A stretch of DNA of 64,000 nt from Bin87 sp965232895 (GTDB taxonomy: Bacteria; Chloroflexota; Dehalococcoidia; Lucifugimonadales; UBA3495), in NCBI GenBank assembly GCA_965232895.1, contig OZ247430.1:3038001-3102000 (forward strand). Direction: 5' to 3'. The number at the start of each line of letters is the position of its first letter. Position 1 is the stretch's first letter. Positions 43,368-52,583 of this stretch are shown here, piece after piece. The translations under genes and the position numbers were made by a program. The notes below the pieces were generated by a model, which was not told where the DNA came from, did no database searches, and worked only from the letters and a program-made list of their open reading frames with translations.

Positions 43368-44345
43368 ATGCAATGCCCCAACTGCTTGGAGATCGCTGTT
43401 GACTCCGCCGTTTTCTGCAATCTCTGCGGAACACGGATGCCGTTGGTGTGTCCTGACTGCCGCGCGGACAATCCGCCGGAAAGTCGCTATTGCTACCGAT
43501 GCGGCAATCTCCTGCCGACGCCAAGCGCGGCTTCGAGGTCGCCAAGGGCTCCGGTGAGGGAAGTCCGTATCAGGGACATTGCCATTGATCTGAGGCATCT
43601 GGGGGTGGACGTGGCCGCTTATTCCGCGCCTCGGATCAAGCGGGGCAGCATTGCCACCGCCCGCGGCGCCAAATCCCTGGCTGCCTACTCCATTCCTCGG
43701 ATCAGGTCGCTCGCTCAACGTCTAAAGCCCTCCCGGCCCGAGCCGCCGCAGCCGTCAGGAGTTCCCATAGACCCGGCTACAGACTACACGGTCACCTTAC
43801 AGCCGCCCGTGTCTGATGCCGTTCTCGCCTGTCCACGCTGTCATCAAATCAGCGAACCGGGTTCCATCTACTGTTTCTCGTGCGGTCTGCCGCTGGGCGA
43901 TTTGGACCCATCGGAGGCAGGGTGGGCCCTGGCTCATCCGGGCCGCCCAGCAGGGTTCTGGAGGCGTTTCGGAGCATGGGTGATTGATCTGGTTGTTCTG
44001 ACCACAGTGCAATTGACTCTGATTGCGATGTGGCCGGGGTTTGCAGAATATCTCGCCGATGGTCCACAATTGCATTGGGTGGACTTGCTGGGTTTCGTGG
44101 TGGGCGTCCTGTACTACACGTTGGCTCTCCCGGTTTGGGCTACAACCATAGGGAAGCGTTTGCTGGGCGTCTATGTTCTTCGACCGGACGGTTCAAAAGT
44201 TGGACCCGGACGTGCCCTGGCAAGATACTTTGCCGGTATATTGTCCATGCTGATTTTTGGCGTCGGCTACTTGATGGTTGGGTTGCGAAGCGACAAACGA
44301 GGTCTGCACGACCTGATTTGCGATACCGTGGTTGTGCAGAAATAG
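43368..44345 (+). CDS. Zinc-ribbon RDD-family membrane protein
   Basis: A 325-residue protein with three small zinc ribbons: CPNC...CNLC (residues 3-20), CPDC...CYRC (28-46) and CPRCHQ...CFSC (about 144-164). The C-terminal part is an RDD domain with about three to four membrane helices (GFWRRFGAWVIDLVVLTTVQL, TIGKRLLGVYVLRPDG, LMVGLRSDKRGLHDLICDT). The PrsW-like protease gene, which also ends in zinc ribbons, starts 9 bp later. The pair may form one membrane system. Function unknown. Confidence 0.82.
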   Translation: MQCPNCLEIAVDSAVFCNLCGTRMPLVCPDCRADNPPESRYCYRCGNLLPTPSAASRSPRAPVREVRIRDIAIDLRHLGVDVAAYSAPRIKRGSIATARGAKSLAAYSIPRIRSLAQRLKPSRPEPPQPSGVPIDPATDYTVTLQPPVSDAVLACPRCHQISEPGSIYCFSCGLPLGDLDPSEAGWALAHPGRPAGFWRRFGAWVIDLVVLTTVQLTLIAMWPGFAEYLADGPQLHWVDLLGFVVGVLYYTLALPVWATTIGKRLLGVYVLRPDGSKVGPGRALARYFAGILSMLIFGVGYLMVGLRSDKRGLHDLICDTVVVQK

Positions 44346-44354
44346 GCGGTCGGA

Positions 44355-45227
44355 TTGGAACCGCTGCTGTTTCCACTAATCGCCTTTACTCCCGGCATTT
44401 TCTGGCTGTGGTTCTTCATCCGCCGCGGGGTCTTCCGCCCCGGGCCCCGGCGTCTGCTGCTGTTCACCTTCCTGCTGGGGATGGCATTGACCCTGCCGGC
44501 CGGCGTTCTCAACAGCGTTTTTGTGGACGATTCTATCCTGTCAGAATCCGCTAATGTATCGTCAGTAGCCACCAGGATGATGCTCGTGGTCGGGCCGGTG
44601 GAAGAGTTCTGCAAGTTTCTGGCCGTTCGCCTGCTGGCATATCGCTCTCCGTACTTTGATGAGCCGGGTGACGGGCTGGTTTACAGTACTGCCGCCAGCC
44701 TCGGTTTCGCGTCCCTGGAAAATCTTTTCTACGTGCTGTCCTTCGGCCCCCTCGTAATGGTGGGACGCGCGCCTTTGAGCACCGTTGCCCACGTCGTTTT
44801 CGGCAGCTTCTGGGGTTACTCCCTCGGCCGGCAGGTACAGACCGGACAGCGTCGGCGTTGGCAAACGGGGGCGGGCATCGCAGCCGGCGCGGTAGTTCAT
44901 GGGATATTCAACGTGACCGTGTTCGCGTTTTGGCCGGCGGCTGTGTTGTTGGTTGCGCTGGGAATAGCTTGGACGGTGGGGAGATTTACCTGGGCGCGAC
45001 GGGCCTCTCCCTTCCGTTACCGCCGCAACTATCCGCGCATTGATTGTCCGGCGTGCGAACAGCGCATCAGCGTCGTCAGCCGTTACTGCCGTTTTTGCGG
45101 CGCGGCCACCGCGTCAGCGCCGTCGGTAACTGCTGCCCTATATTGCAGCTTTTGCGAAAGTCGCAACCGGACCGACGCCACGTTTTGCGCCAACTGCGGC
45201 GACCAGTTGCTGCGTCGAACCGAATAG
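44355..45227 (+). CDS. PrsW-family intramembrane metalloprotease with C-terminal zinc ribbons
   Basis: A 290-residue multi-pass membrane protein. PrsW motifs are present: EEFCK (Glu83, Glu84, Lys87), Glu122 in FASLENLFYVLSF, His146 in VAHVVFGSFWGYSLG and a later His in AVVHGIFNV. In other bacteria PrsW cleaves anti-sigma factors. The last 60 residues add two zinc ribbons (CPACEQ...CRFC and CSFC...CANC). TTG 44355 is the start, 9 bp after the RDD gene. No anti-sigma factor is adjacent. Confidence 0.85.
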   Translation: MEPLLFPLIAFTPGIFWLWFFIRRGVFRPGPRRLLLFTFLLGMALTLPAGVLNSVFVDDSILSESANVSSVATRMMLVVGPVEEFCKFLAVRLLAYRSPYFDEPGDGLVYSTAASLGFASLENLFYVLSFGPLVMVGRAPLSTVAHVVFGSFWGYSLGRQVQTGQRRRWQTGAGIAAGAVVHGIFNVTVFAFWPAAVLLVALGIAWTVGRFTWARRASPFRYRRNYPRIDCPACEQRISVVSRYCRFCGAATASAPSVTAALYCSFCESRNRTDATFCANCGDQLLRRTE

Positions 45228-45228
45228 A

Positions 45229-45256
45229 TTGCCAGCGATTATGTTGCTTGTATAAT
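45229..45256 (+). promoter_or_regulatory. Promoter of the CoA-transferase operon
   Basis: TTGCCA (45229-45234), 16-bp spacer, consensus TATAAT (45251-45256), about 82 bp before the ATG at 45338. The leader contains a GC-rich hairpin-prone stretch. Confidence 0.65.
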
Positions 45257-45337
45257 GGCCGCACCCGTCGCGCCGCTGGCGACGACGGCATCGCCGCAGG
45301 CTAATAGCGGCGACACCAGAAATGGGAGCCTACCCCG

Positions 45338-46036
45338 ATGAAGAACAAGGTTTTCCCCGATTTCGATTCCGCCGTTGCGGACATGAAAGACGGCATGACG
45401 TTCATGTCGCCCGGTTTTGGCAACGTAGGTCTGGCCCGCAATCTACTGGCCGCAGTGCACCGGCTGGGCGTCAAGGACCTAACCGGCATTTCCAACAACG
45501 CCGGCTCAATGGACGACCGGGTGGACGTCGGTACGTTGATCGAAGCCCGCCAGGTCAAGAAGATGATCTGCGCGTTCACCGCGCCGACGCATCCGTCGCA
45601 GATCACGCCCTTCGTCCAGATGTACAACGACGACGAGCTGGACGCGGAACTGGTCCCCCAAGGCACCCTGGCCGAGCGCATGCGGGCCGCGGCGGCCGGC
45701 ATCGGGGCTTTCTACACGCCGGCCAGCGTCGGCACTGAACTGGCGGAAGGCAAGGAGCACCGGGAAATCAACGGGCGCACCTACGTACTGGAGTATCCAT
45801 TGCCGGCCGACTTCGCGCTGATCCGCGCCTACCGGGCCGACACCTTTGGCAACTTGCAGTTCCGCCTGACCCAACGCAACTTCAACCCGGTAATGGCCAT
45901 GGCCGCCGACATCACCGTGGTCGAGGTCGAGGACAGCATCGTTGAACCCGGGGAGATTGACCCGGACTGCGTGCACGTACCGGGCATCTACGTTGATCGT
46001 CTGGTCAAGATCCCGGAAGACGGGATCTGGGACTGA
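45338..46036 (+). CDS. 3-oxoacid CoA-transferase family, subunit A
   Basis: A 232-residue alpha subunit. Family features are a phosphopantetheine-binding loop (FMSPGFGNVGLARNLLAAV), LTGISNNAG, LVPQGTLAERMRAAAAGIGAFYTP and GRTYVLEYPLPADFALIRAY. It forms a heterotetramer with subunit B encoded 67 bp downstream. It moves CoA between an acyl-CoA and a carboxylate; succinyl-CoA:3-ketoacid and related activities are possible. Confidence 0.93.
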   Translation: MKNKVFPDFDSAVADMKDGMTFMSPGFGNVGLARNLLAAVHRLGVKDLTGISNNAGSMDDRVDVGTLIEARQVKKMICAFTAPTHPSQITPFVQMYNDDELDAELVPQGTLAERMRAAAAGIGAFYTPASVGTELAEGKEHREINGRTYVLEYPLPADFALIRAYRADTFGNLQFRLTQRNFNPVMAMAADITVVEVEDSIVEPGEIDPDCVHVPGIYVDRLVKIPEDGIWD

Positions 46037-46103
46037 AGACGCCGGTCCCAGTCAGACTCGGCGCCATATCGGGTACGCTAAAAAGATCACAAGGAGTACT
46101 ACG

Positions 46104-46793
46104 ATGACTACCGCGGACAAGCCCCGCCTCTCCAGGCAAACCATGTGTGACCGCCTGGCCATGGAGTTCCAGGGCGGTTGGATCGTGAACCTGGGCGTGG
46201 GTATGCCAACTCTTTGCTCCAACTACCTGGAGTCCGAGCCGGACCTGGAGATCATTTTTCACTCCGAAAACGGCGTGATCGGGTTCGGCCCGCTGGCTCC
46301 CGCCGGGGAAGAAGACCGGCACCTGGTCAACGCGGGCGGCCAGAACGTGGTCGCTCTGCCCGGCATGGCCATAGTGCACCACGCCGACTCCTTCGGGATC
46401 ATCAGGAAGGGCATGGTGGACGTGACGGTGATGGGAGCATACGAGGTGTCCGAAAACGGTGATTTCGCCAATTGGCGCATACCGGTACGCAAGGGCGGCG
46501 GCATCGGCGGCGCGATGGACCTGGCGGCCTGCGCCAAGCGCGTGTTCATCGCCATGGAACACAACCAGCGCAATGGCGCGCCCCGCGTCCTCAAACAATG
46601 CAGCCTGCCCATCACCGCGCCGGGGGTGGTAAAGCTGCTGGCGACGGATCTCGGGCTGTTCGAGATCACCGAGGACGGCTTCGTGCTGCGCGAACACGCT
46701 CCCGGCTGGTCGCCCGAGGACATCCAGGAGCAGACCGAGGCGGAGCTCATCATCGCCGACGACCTGCGGGAGATACGGGTGCGGCCGGCGTAG
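46104..46793 (+). CDS. 3-oxoacid CoA-transferase family, subunit B
   Basis: A 229-residue beta subunit. ATG 46104 follows AAGGAG. The glutamate nucleophile lies in the signature SENGVIGFGPL; WIVNLGVGMPTLCSNYL and VTVMGAYEVSENGDFANWRIP are also typical. Together with subunit A it is a complete family I CoA-transferase. The exact acyl acceptor cannot be told; in this setting degradation of short-chain or aromatic-derived acids is plausible. Confidence 0.93.
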   Translation: MTTADKPRLSRQTMCDRLAMEFQGGWIVNLGVGMPTLCSNYLESEPDLEIIFHSENGVIGFGPLAPAGEEDRHLVNAGGQNVVALPGMAIVHHADSFGIIRKGMVDVTVMGAYEVSENGDFANWRIPVRKGGGIGGAMDLAACAKRVFIAMEHNQRNGAPRVLKQCSLPITAPGVVKLLATDLGLFEITEDGFVLREHAPGWSPEDIQEQTEAELIIADDLREIRVRPA

Positions 46794-46807
46794 CCGGACG
46801 GTCAAAC

Positions 46808-47911
46808 ATGTACACGTCATTCAGCATCGAAAACTTCCGCCTGTTTGAGCAACTGACGGTGGAACCCCTGGCCCGCGTCAACCTGATCGCGGGCCAAAAC
46901 AACGCCGGCAAATCCGCTTTCCTGGAAGCTGTGTGGTTGCTCAACTATCCCACTACGCCGAGGCAGGCGCTCAGAGTTTCGAGCTGGCGAGAATCAACCG
47001 ACTATGCCAGTGGAGCTTTTTTTTCGGATATATTCCGAGGGTACGATACTGACTTGACTATCAGCATCCAAGCCGACAACCACCTCGTCGCAGGATTGAA
47101 CAGGCTCGACGTACGGCGACAATACCGTGCTCAGCAACCGCTGTTTGACGTATCCGAATCCGCCGGCATGGATCAGGGTGAGGAAGCCGTTGCGGAATTC
47201 GACCTAGAATACGAGTTGGTATTCGACTATACACACCATGACGATTCAACCTCACATACGAGTGCATGGCTCGATGTTGATTCGAGGTTCGGGAGCCCGC
47301 GTCCGGTTCTGCGTGACAGTGGGAGGGTTTTAAGCAGCCGAGCAAATCGTTGTGTTTTCGAAAGTGCCAAGGGCGGATGGAATGCGCGCTCGCTCGCAGT
47401 CGGCCTTGGCCAAGCAGAAATTGAAGGCACCCTGCCAGCCATAGAGGAAGTGATCCGGCTATTGGAACCAAGATTGAACCGCATGACAACCATTACTAAC
47501 GCGCGCGGAATCCCTTCTATTTATGGCGACCTAGGTCAAGGGAGACTTTTCCCAATGTCCATCATGGGGGACGGCACCAAGAGGGTATTGGCATTGTGTC
47601 TGGCCTTTTTGCGGGCGAGGGAGGGTATCATCCTGGTGGATGAGATTGAAAACGGATTGCATCATTCCACGCTGGCAGATGTTTGGAAAAACCTGCAATG
47701 GCTATCTCGGGAATTCAACGTCCAAGTCTTCGCCACCACGCACAGCTATGAGTGCATCGTTGCAGCGAACAATGCATTCACCGAATTTGGATCAGATGAG
47801 TTGCATCTGCATCATCTGTATCGACGATCCGCCTCCGAACCGGTCAGAGCGGTTACCTACACAAAGGAGGCGTTGGAAACCAATATCGAGCATCTTTGGG
47901 AGTTGCGCTGA
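46808..47911 (+). CDS. AAA ATPase of a two-gene ATPase/TOPRIM module
   Basis: A 367-residue OLD/RecF-like ATPase. Start is SFSIENFRLFEQL, Walker A is GQNNAGKSAFLE (29-40), Walker B is GIILVDEIENGLHH, and the H-loop region is FATTHSYECI. It ends with its stop overlapping the TOPRIM gene start (ATGATG, TGATG). ATPase plus TOPRIM pairs of this size include AbiL and PARIS-type phage-defence systems. Codon use is more AT-rich than in the CoA-transferase genes 14 bp upstream, which hints at acquisition. Confidence 0.85.
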   Translation: MYTSFSIENFRLFEQLTVEPLARVNLIAGQNNAGKSAFLEAVWLLNYPTTPRQALRVSSWRESTDYASGAFFSDIFRGYDTDLTISIQADNHLVAGLNRLDVRRQYRAQQPLFDVSESAGMDQGEEAVAEFDLEYELVFDYTHHDDSTSHTSAWLDVDSRFGSPRPVLRDSGRVLSSRANRCVFESAKGGWNARSLAVGLGQAEIEGTLPAIEEVIRLLEPRLNRMTTITNARGIPSIYGDLGQGRLFPMSIMGDGTKRVLALCLAFLRAREGIILVDEIENGLHHSTLADVWKNLQWLSREFNVQVFATTHSYECIVAANNAFTEFGSDELHLHHLYRRSASEPVRAVTYTKEALETNIEHLWELR

Positions 47912-48567
47912 TGGTTAGCCCGTCTGGGTCGGCCGCAAATCTCCAAATCCTACAACCTCGCTTACTATTGGTTGAAGGGAACGACGATCTTCATTTTTTT
48001 CGCCGGATCATCGAACGTCGCCAGAGCGACGGTGTGCAGATCATAGAATTCGGCGGAAAGGACAAGTTGGGAGACTTTTTGGCGGATGTCCTCGTTCCTC
48101 GTGTCAGGATGACTGATTTAGTTCGGACCGTCGGTGTGGTCAGAGATGCCGATGAATTTTATGATCGCGCGTTCCAGAGCGTTGCCAATTCTTTGCATCG
48201 CGCTGGACTACCAGTTCCTGCCGCGCCGATGGTATCCGCCAATGGGATGCTCGATGGATCTGCAATCTACGCTTCAGTGTACATAATGCCAGACAACGGG
48301 TCTCCGGGCGACCTCGAATCCTTGTGCCTTGAAGCGGTTCGTGACGCGCCCGCAATGCCCTGCGTCAGTTGTTACTTCGACTGTCTACAGTCGATCGGTC
48401 ACGTACCTCGACAGGAAAGCAAGGCGCGCCTGCGAGCCTTTTTAGCATCGCATCCCGACGATCCTACGCTGCTGACCGGCAACGCTTTGGCCGCCGGCGT
48501 CATCCCGTGGGACAGCCCGGCATTCGACGACATCCACAGGTTTTTGGACACTCTGGACGCCGCCTGA
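47911..48567 (+). CDS. TOPRIM-domain protein (DUF3226/DUF4435-like)
   Basis: A 218-residue protein with TOPRIM catalytic residues: Glu22 in LLLVEGNDDLHFF and Asp79-Ala-Asp81 in GVVRDADEF. The later PDNGSPGDLESLCLEAV segment is typical of DUF3226 proteins. ATG 47911 overlaps the ATPase stop by one base. In defence pairs such a subunit acts as the nuclease controlled by the ATPase. Here that role is inferred from gene pairing. Confidence 0.82.
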   Translation: MVSPSGSAANLQILQPRLLLVEGNDDLHFFRRIIERRQSDGVQIIEFGGKDKLGDFLADVLVPRVRMTDLVRTVGVVRDADEFYDRAFQSVANSLHRAGLPVPAAPMVSANGMLDGSAIYASVYIMPDNGSPGDLESLCLEAVRDAPAMPCVSCYFDCLQSIGHVPRQESKARLRAFLASHPDDPTLLTGNALAAGVIPWDSPAFDDIHRFLDTLDAA

Positions 48568-48597
48568 CAATATTTCAGCCCACGGCTTGGGTTTAGG

Positions 48598-49725
48598 TCA
48601 CCGCATTACTCTGTTTAACGCAGCGTGCCTCCCCGGGTCCAGATCCTTGCCGGCCAGCGCGGGGTGGTCGGGGCTGTAGCGGTGGCAGCGGAAGGTGGCG
48701 TTGGTGTATTCGGTGCCGCCGCCTCCACCGGCCGCGTCGCTGTACATGAAGAACGGGTTGATGTACTCCCAGACGACTTCACCGCGAGGGGTGACCTCGA
48801 ACATACGGCCCGGCGCGCCCTCGCAGATCAGCGTGTTGCCGTTGGGCTGCCGCTCGGCGCTGCTGATGTTGTAGCTGTAGAAGGAGATCGCCGGCATGCC
48901 CTGGTACTCCCAGTGGATCTCGTTGGTGGCCGGGTCCACTTCCACGATGCGGGAGAAGCTGGCGCCCCGCCGGTGACCGCCGTTGTCGAAGATCAGCACG
49001 CGCCCGTTGTCCAGCCAGGTGGGATGGTGCTGGTGGTAGATCTCTCCCGGGCCCCACTTCCACTTGAAGGCTCCGGAGGCGCGGTCGACGATGCCGACGG
49101 TGCTGGTGAGCCGGTAGCTGACCAACAGGTCGCCGTCCGGCGTGACGTTCAGGCAGTTGCCGTGGGTCCATTCGCGCCGAGCCTCCAGCGGACAGATAAC
49201 GTCCTCGGACGGGTCCAGGTGCTCCCACGACCGCCATTCCCACACGGTGGCGCCGTCCGGCGTGACTTCCCGAACCACGTCGCCGAGCATACCGGGAGCG
49301 AAATCGACATCGAACCCACCCTGAACCTGGGCCACCAGATCCGCGGGAACGGGGTCCCACATGAGCAGCAGGGTATTGCCGTTGGGCAGTCGCTCGTAAT
49401 CATGGTGGAGCGTGTTGTCCCGGTAGGCCCAGACCAGATTGCTGTCCCAGTCCAGTTCGATGATGCTGGCCGACGAGCCGCCGACCGTTTCGACGCCACC
49501 GGCGTCCACCGGGGGCATGGTTCGGCAGAGCAGGTTGCCGTTATCCAGCAGATAGGAGTAGTGAATGCCCTCAGGGGAATTCCAGCGGTGAACGACGTTG
49601 CCCTCCATGTCGATGAGATATGCGTCCTTACCGCCGCGAGTGGTGGAGAAAAGCGTGTAGCCCCGCTGGCACGCCGCCGGCGTGTGGTGGATCAGCCCGA
49701 CCGGATGGTGAATTGACCAGCCCAT
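48598..49725 (-). CDS. Arylsulfotransferase (ASST)-like beta-propeller protein
   Basis: A 375-residue protein with repeating beta-propeller blades, each ending in patterns such as YLIDMEGNVVHRW, IIELDWDSNLVWAY, REVTPDGATVWEW, FEVTPRGEVVWEY. His residues in HHDYERLPNGNTLL and THGNCLNVTPDGDLLVS match the ASST family. No signal peptide is seen, which is unusual for this mostly periplasmic group. True sulfotransferase activity is not certain. It stands alone on the minus strand. Confidence 0.78.
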   Translation of the reverse strand: MGWSIHHPVGLIHHTPAACQRGYTLFSTTRGGKDAYLIDMEGNVVHRWNSPEGIHYSYLLDNGNLLCRTMPPVDAGGVETVGGSSASIIELDWDSNLVWAYRDNTLHHDYERLPNGNTLLLMWDPVPADLVAQVQGGFDVDFAPGMLGDVVREVTPDGATVWEWRSWEHLDPSEDVICPLEARREWTHGNCLNVTPDGDLLVSYRLTSTVGIVDRASGAFKWKWGPGEIYHQHHPTWLDNGRVLIFDNGGHRRGASFSRIVEVDPATNEIHWEYQGMPAISFYSYNISSAERQPNGNTLICEGAPGRMFEVTPRGEVVWEYINPFFMYSDAAGGGGGTEYTNATFRCHRYSPDHPALAGKDLDPGRHAALNRVMR

Positions 49726-49884
49726 TAGTTTCCCTCCGCTATTTCAATTCCGGCGCGATTATAGCAGGGGCGCACGAGCCGTCCCTTCTTGCGCACACGC
49801 TATACTGCGCTGGCCGCTGGCATCCGCGAGCACGGAGTTCGCGCGTGGCGGCGTGGTCACACTCCTGAGGCAAATGCACTCCCA

Positions 49885-50784
49885 ATGTGGATCTTCCTCG
49901 CAATCTGCAGCGCCGCTTCGCTCGGCCTTGCGAACATCGCCCACAAGCGGTTGCTGGACAACTACCTTGAAGGCGTCGGGGCGCTAGGGGCAGGGTCGAT
50001 TTTGACCCGTTCAATATGCGCGGCGCTGGTCATCGCCGTGGTCGGTTGGCCGGTCGAAGCGCCGGCGCACTCGGTCATAATCGGCGTGCTGTCCGGAGTC
50101 AGCCTGGGCGCTGGGTTGCTGCTCCTGTTCCTGGGGCTCAAGTTGGGCGAGGCCTCCCGCGCCGTGGCGGTCAGCCAGACCAATCCCATCCTGGTGGCGC
50201 TTTTGGCGTTGGCCGTTTTGGGCGAAACGATCTCAGCGGCGCAATGGGCGGCGATCGCGCTGGTAGTTGCGGGAGTTGGGCTGGTTTCGATTGAAGGCTT
50301 CGGGCGGGGGCTCCTGAAACTGACCCCTGGGTTGACCGTCCTGGTGGGCAGTTCCATCACCCTGGGCCTGTCGTTCTTCCTGGCCAAGCTGGTTTTGACC
50401 GACCTGACGCCCTGGGAAGTGTTCGGGTTGCAGGAGCTGGGAATGGCGCCGGCTTTCGCGGTGTACGGGACGCCGGCAAACTGGCGGCGGCTCTGGAATG
50501 GTCTGCGTTCCGGTCCGGCCCTGACCACCTTCGTCATCGGAGAAGGCCTGCTGCCGCAGTTGGCGATAGCGCTGTTTCTCTGGTCGTTCAGCATCGGACC
50601 GGTGTCACTGGCGTCGGCCATCCTGGCCACGCGACCGCTGTTCGTCTTCGTGGTGGGCACCCTGCTGAGTTGGAGGACCGTCGGGATGTTGCAGGAATCG
50701 CTGCGCCCCGGGGCGCTGGCCGCCAAGGGCATTGCCATCGCGATGATCGTGGGTGGCACGACGATGCTGGCGGCCACCGGATAG
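49885..50784 (+). CDS. EamA/DMT-family transporter
   Basis: A 299-residue inner-membrane protein with about ten hydrophobic helices in two EamA halves. ATG 49885 opens the first helix (MWIFLAICSAASLGLANIAHK). AVAVSQTNPILVALLALAVLGETIS is the typical end of the first repeat, SLASAILATRPLFVFVVGTLL of the second. Such carriers export or import metabolites; the substrate is unknown. It converges with plsY, and the stops are 2 bp apart. Confidence 0.88.
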   Translation: MWIFLAICSAASLGLANIAHKRLLDNYLEGVGALGAGSILTRSICAALVIAVVGWPVEAPAHSVIIGVLSGVSLGAGLLLLFLGLKLGEASRAVAVSQTNPILVALLALAVLGETISAAQWAAIALVVAGVGLVSIEGFGRGLLKLTPGLTVLVGSSITLGLSFFLAKLVLTDLTPWEVFGLQELGMAPAFAVYGTPANWRRLWNGLRSGPALTTFVIGEGLLPQLAIALFLWSFSIGPVSLASAILATRPLFVFVVGTLLSWRTVGMLQESLRPGALAAKGIAIAMIVGGTTMLAATG

Positions 50785-50786
50785 TT

Positions 50787-51467
50787 TCAGCGGCAGCCGC
50801 CAGCGGTAGTCGGGCTATCTGGGCGACGGGCCTGCACACCCCAGAAATGCACCGCCCCTACGGTGATAAAAACACCCAGGCAATAGGCCAGGGTTCCCCA
50901 TCCCACGTCGAAAATCGCCCGGGCCAACACCAATGACGCGAGGTAGATAAAAGGCAACGCAATTATCGTACTCCTGGTCAGCAGTAGCAGAGCGATACAG
51001 GGCAAAGCCATCAGCAACACAGGAACCGGCAGCGCGGCGCCGGTAATCCCCAGGGCTGTAGCCGCTCCGCGACCGCCGTGAAATTTCAACCAGATCGGCC
51101 AGATTTGACCGGCCATAGTGGCCGCGCCGGCCAGCATACCTGCCGGAGTCAAGGCGAAGGCCGGAGCCAATGGGTCGGGCAAATCCGGAGAGCTGCCGAC
51201 CAGCGCGGGGCTGACCAGACGGTACAGCAGGTTGAACGCGAGCACCGCCGCCACGCCTTTGGCGATGTCCACCGCGCCGACCAGAATGGCCCACCGCCGG
51301 CCGCAGACGCGGTTGACGTTGTTGGCCCCAGCGTTGCCGTCGCCGGCCTGACGGATGTCAACCGCGCCCCTGGTGACCCAACGCACCACCAGGTAGGCGG
51401 TGGGAATGCTGCCCAGCAGGTAGCCGCACAGGGCGGCCGCGCCGAACAGCCCGAGCAGCCCGAGCAT
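50787..51467 (-). CDS. plsY: Glycerol-3-phosphate acyltransferase PlsY
   Basis: PlsY transfers acyl from acyl phosphate to glycerol-3-phosphate at the start of phospholipid synthesis. The 226-residue product has several membrane helices and the three motifs: GSIPTAYL with R-x-x, a GDGNAGANNV variant of the usual SGNxGATN, and KFHGGRGAATALG. The slightly altered second motif is notable but likely functional. It lies upstream of nothing on its strand and follows ilvE's reading direction (minus). Confidence 0.93.
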   Translation of the reverse strand: MLGLLGLFGAAALCGYLLGSIPTAYLVVRWVTRGAVDIRQAGDGNAGANNVNRVCGRRWAILVGAVDIAKGVAAVLAFNLLYRLVSPALVGSSPDLPDPLAPAFALTPAGMLAGAATMAGQIWPIWLKFHGGRGAATALGITGAALPVPVLLMALPCIALLLLTRSTIIALPFIYLASLVLARAIFDVGWGTLAYCLGVFITVGAVHFWGVQARRPDSPTTAGGCR

Positions 51468-51494
51468 CGCCGCTTCTCCGGCCGGGCGATCTCC

Positions 51495-52457
51495 CTAGGC
51501 TGCTACGGGCTGCCTTACCTGGGTGCACCAGTGCCGGTACTTGGGATTATTGCCGACCACGATGTCGAAGTACATCCGCTGCAACTGCGTCGTGATCGGT
51601 CCGGGCTGGCCGTCAGCGATGGGCCGGAAGTCCAACTCGATGACCGGGGTCAGGTGAGCGGCGGTGCCGCTGAGGAACACCTCGTCAGCGAGGTACAACT
51701 CACTGCGGTCGATGGTGCGCATCTGCACTTCCATCCCCATCTCGACGGCGGCCAGCTGCATGATGGTGTCGCGCGTGATGCCGCCGAGGACGTTGTCCTC
51801 CAGCGGGGGCGTGTAGATCACCCCTTTCTTCACCATGAAGATGTTCTCGCCGGACCCCTCCGACACGTGACCGTCATGGTTGAGCAGGATGGCCTCGTCA
51901 AAGCCGGCGATGGTGGCCTCGGTCTTGGCGAGGATGCTGTTGATGTAGATGCCGCAGGCCTTGATGCGCGCCGGGATCATCGGATCGTCGACGCGACGCC
52001 AGGACGAGGTGCAGCAGCGCAGCCGGTCGCTGCCCAGGTAGTTGCCGAACGGCACGGTGATCAGGGTGAAGTCCGAGGACAACTCCTGCAACTTCAGGTT
52101 GGCCACCAGCTCCTCGCTCTTGTAGGCGAGGGGCCGGATGTATATGTCGGAATCGTGGCGGTTGCGCTCGACCAGTTCGACGGTAATGTCGCAGAGTTGG
52201 TCCGCGGAGTAGGGGATGTCCAGCATGAGAATGCGACATCCGTCCAGCAGGCGCTCGTAGTGCTCCCGCATGCGAAAGATGTTGATCGCGCCCTGTTCTT
52301 CGTTCCAGTTGCCGCGGATACCCTCGAATACACCCGTTCCGTAGTGGAGGGCGTGGGTCATTACGCTTACCCTGGCCTCGCTGGCTGGTACAAACTGCCC
52401 GTGGAAAAACACTTGCAGTTCATCGGCGTTGAAGGAAGCCTGGCCATTGGTAGTCAC
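51495..52457 (-). CDS. ilvE: Branched-chain amino acid aminotransferase
   Basis: A 320-residue fold-type IV PLP enzyme for the last step of Leu/Ile/Val synthesis. Markers are HALHYGTGVFEGIRG, the cofactor lysine region ACGIYINSILAKTEA, and EAILLNHDGHVSEGSGENIFMV. The start is GTG 52457 behind AAGGGGGC; no in-frame ATG is available. plsY follows 27 bp downstream on the same strand. Confidence 0.95.
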   Translation of the reverse strand: MTTNGQASFNADELQVFFHGQFVPASEARVSVMTHALHYGTGVFEGIRGNWNEEQGAINIFRMREHYERLLDGCRILMLDIPYSADQLCDITVELVERNRHDSDIYIRPLAYKSEELVANLKLQELSSDFTLITVPFGNYLGSDRLRCCTSSWRRVDDPMIPARIKACGIYINSILAKTEATIAGFDEAILLNHDGHVSEGSGENIFMVKKGVIYTPPLEDNVLGGITRDTIMQLAAVEMGMEVQMRTIDRSELYLADEVFLSGTAAHLTPVIELDFRPIADGQPGPITTQLQRMYFDIVVGNNPKYRHWCTQVRQPVAA

Positions 52458-52583
52458 GTAATGCCCCCTTTGAGCAAAGAATTCGCAGTATTATACCGTT
52501 GCCCGGCGAGTGTTGCCAATCGACACGGCGGGCGCGGAGACGAAAAACCGGGGCGCGGGGAACCGGAATACCGCGGGTAGTTG

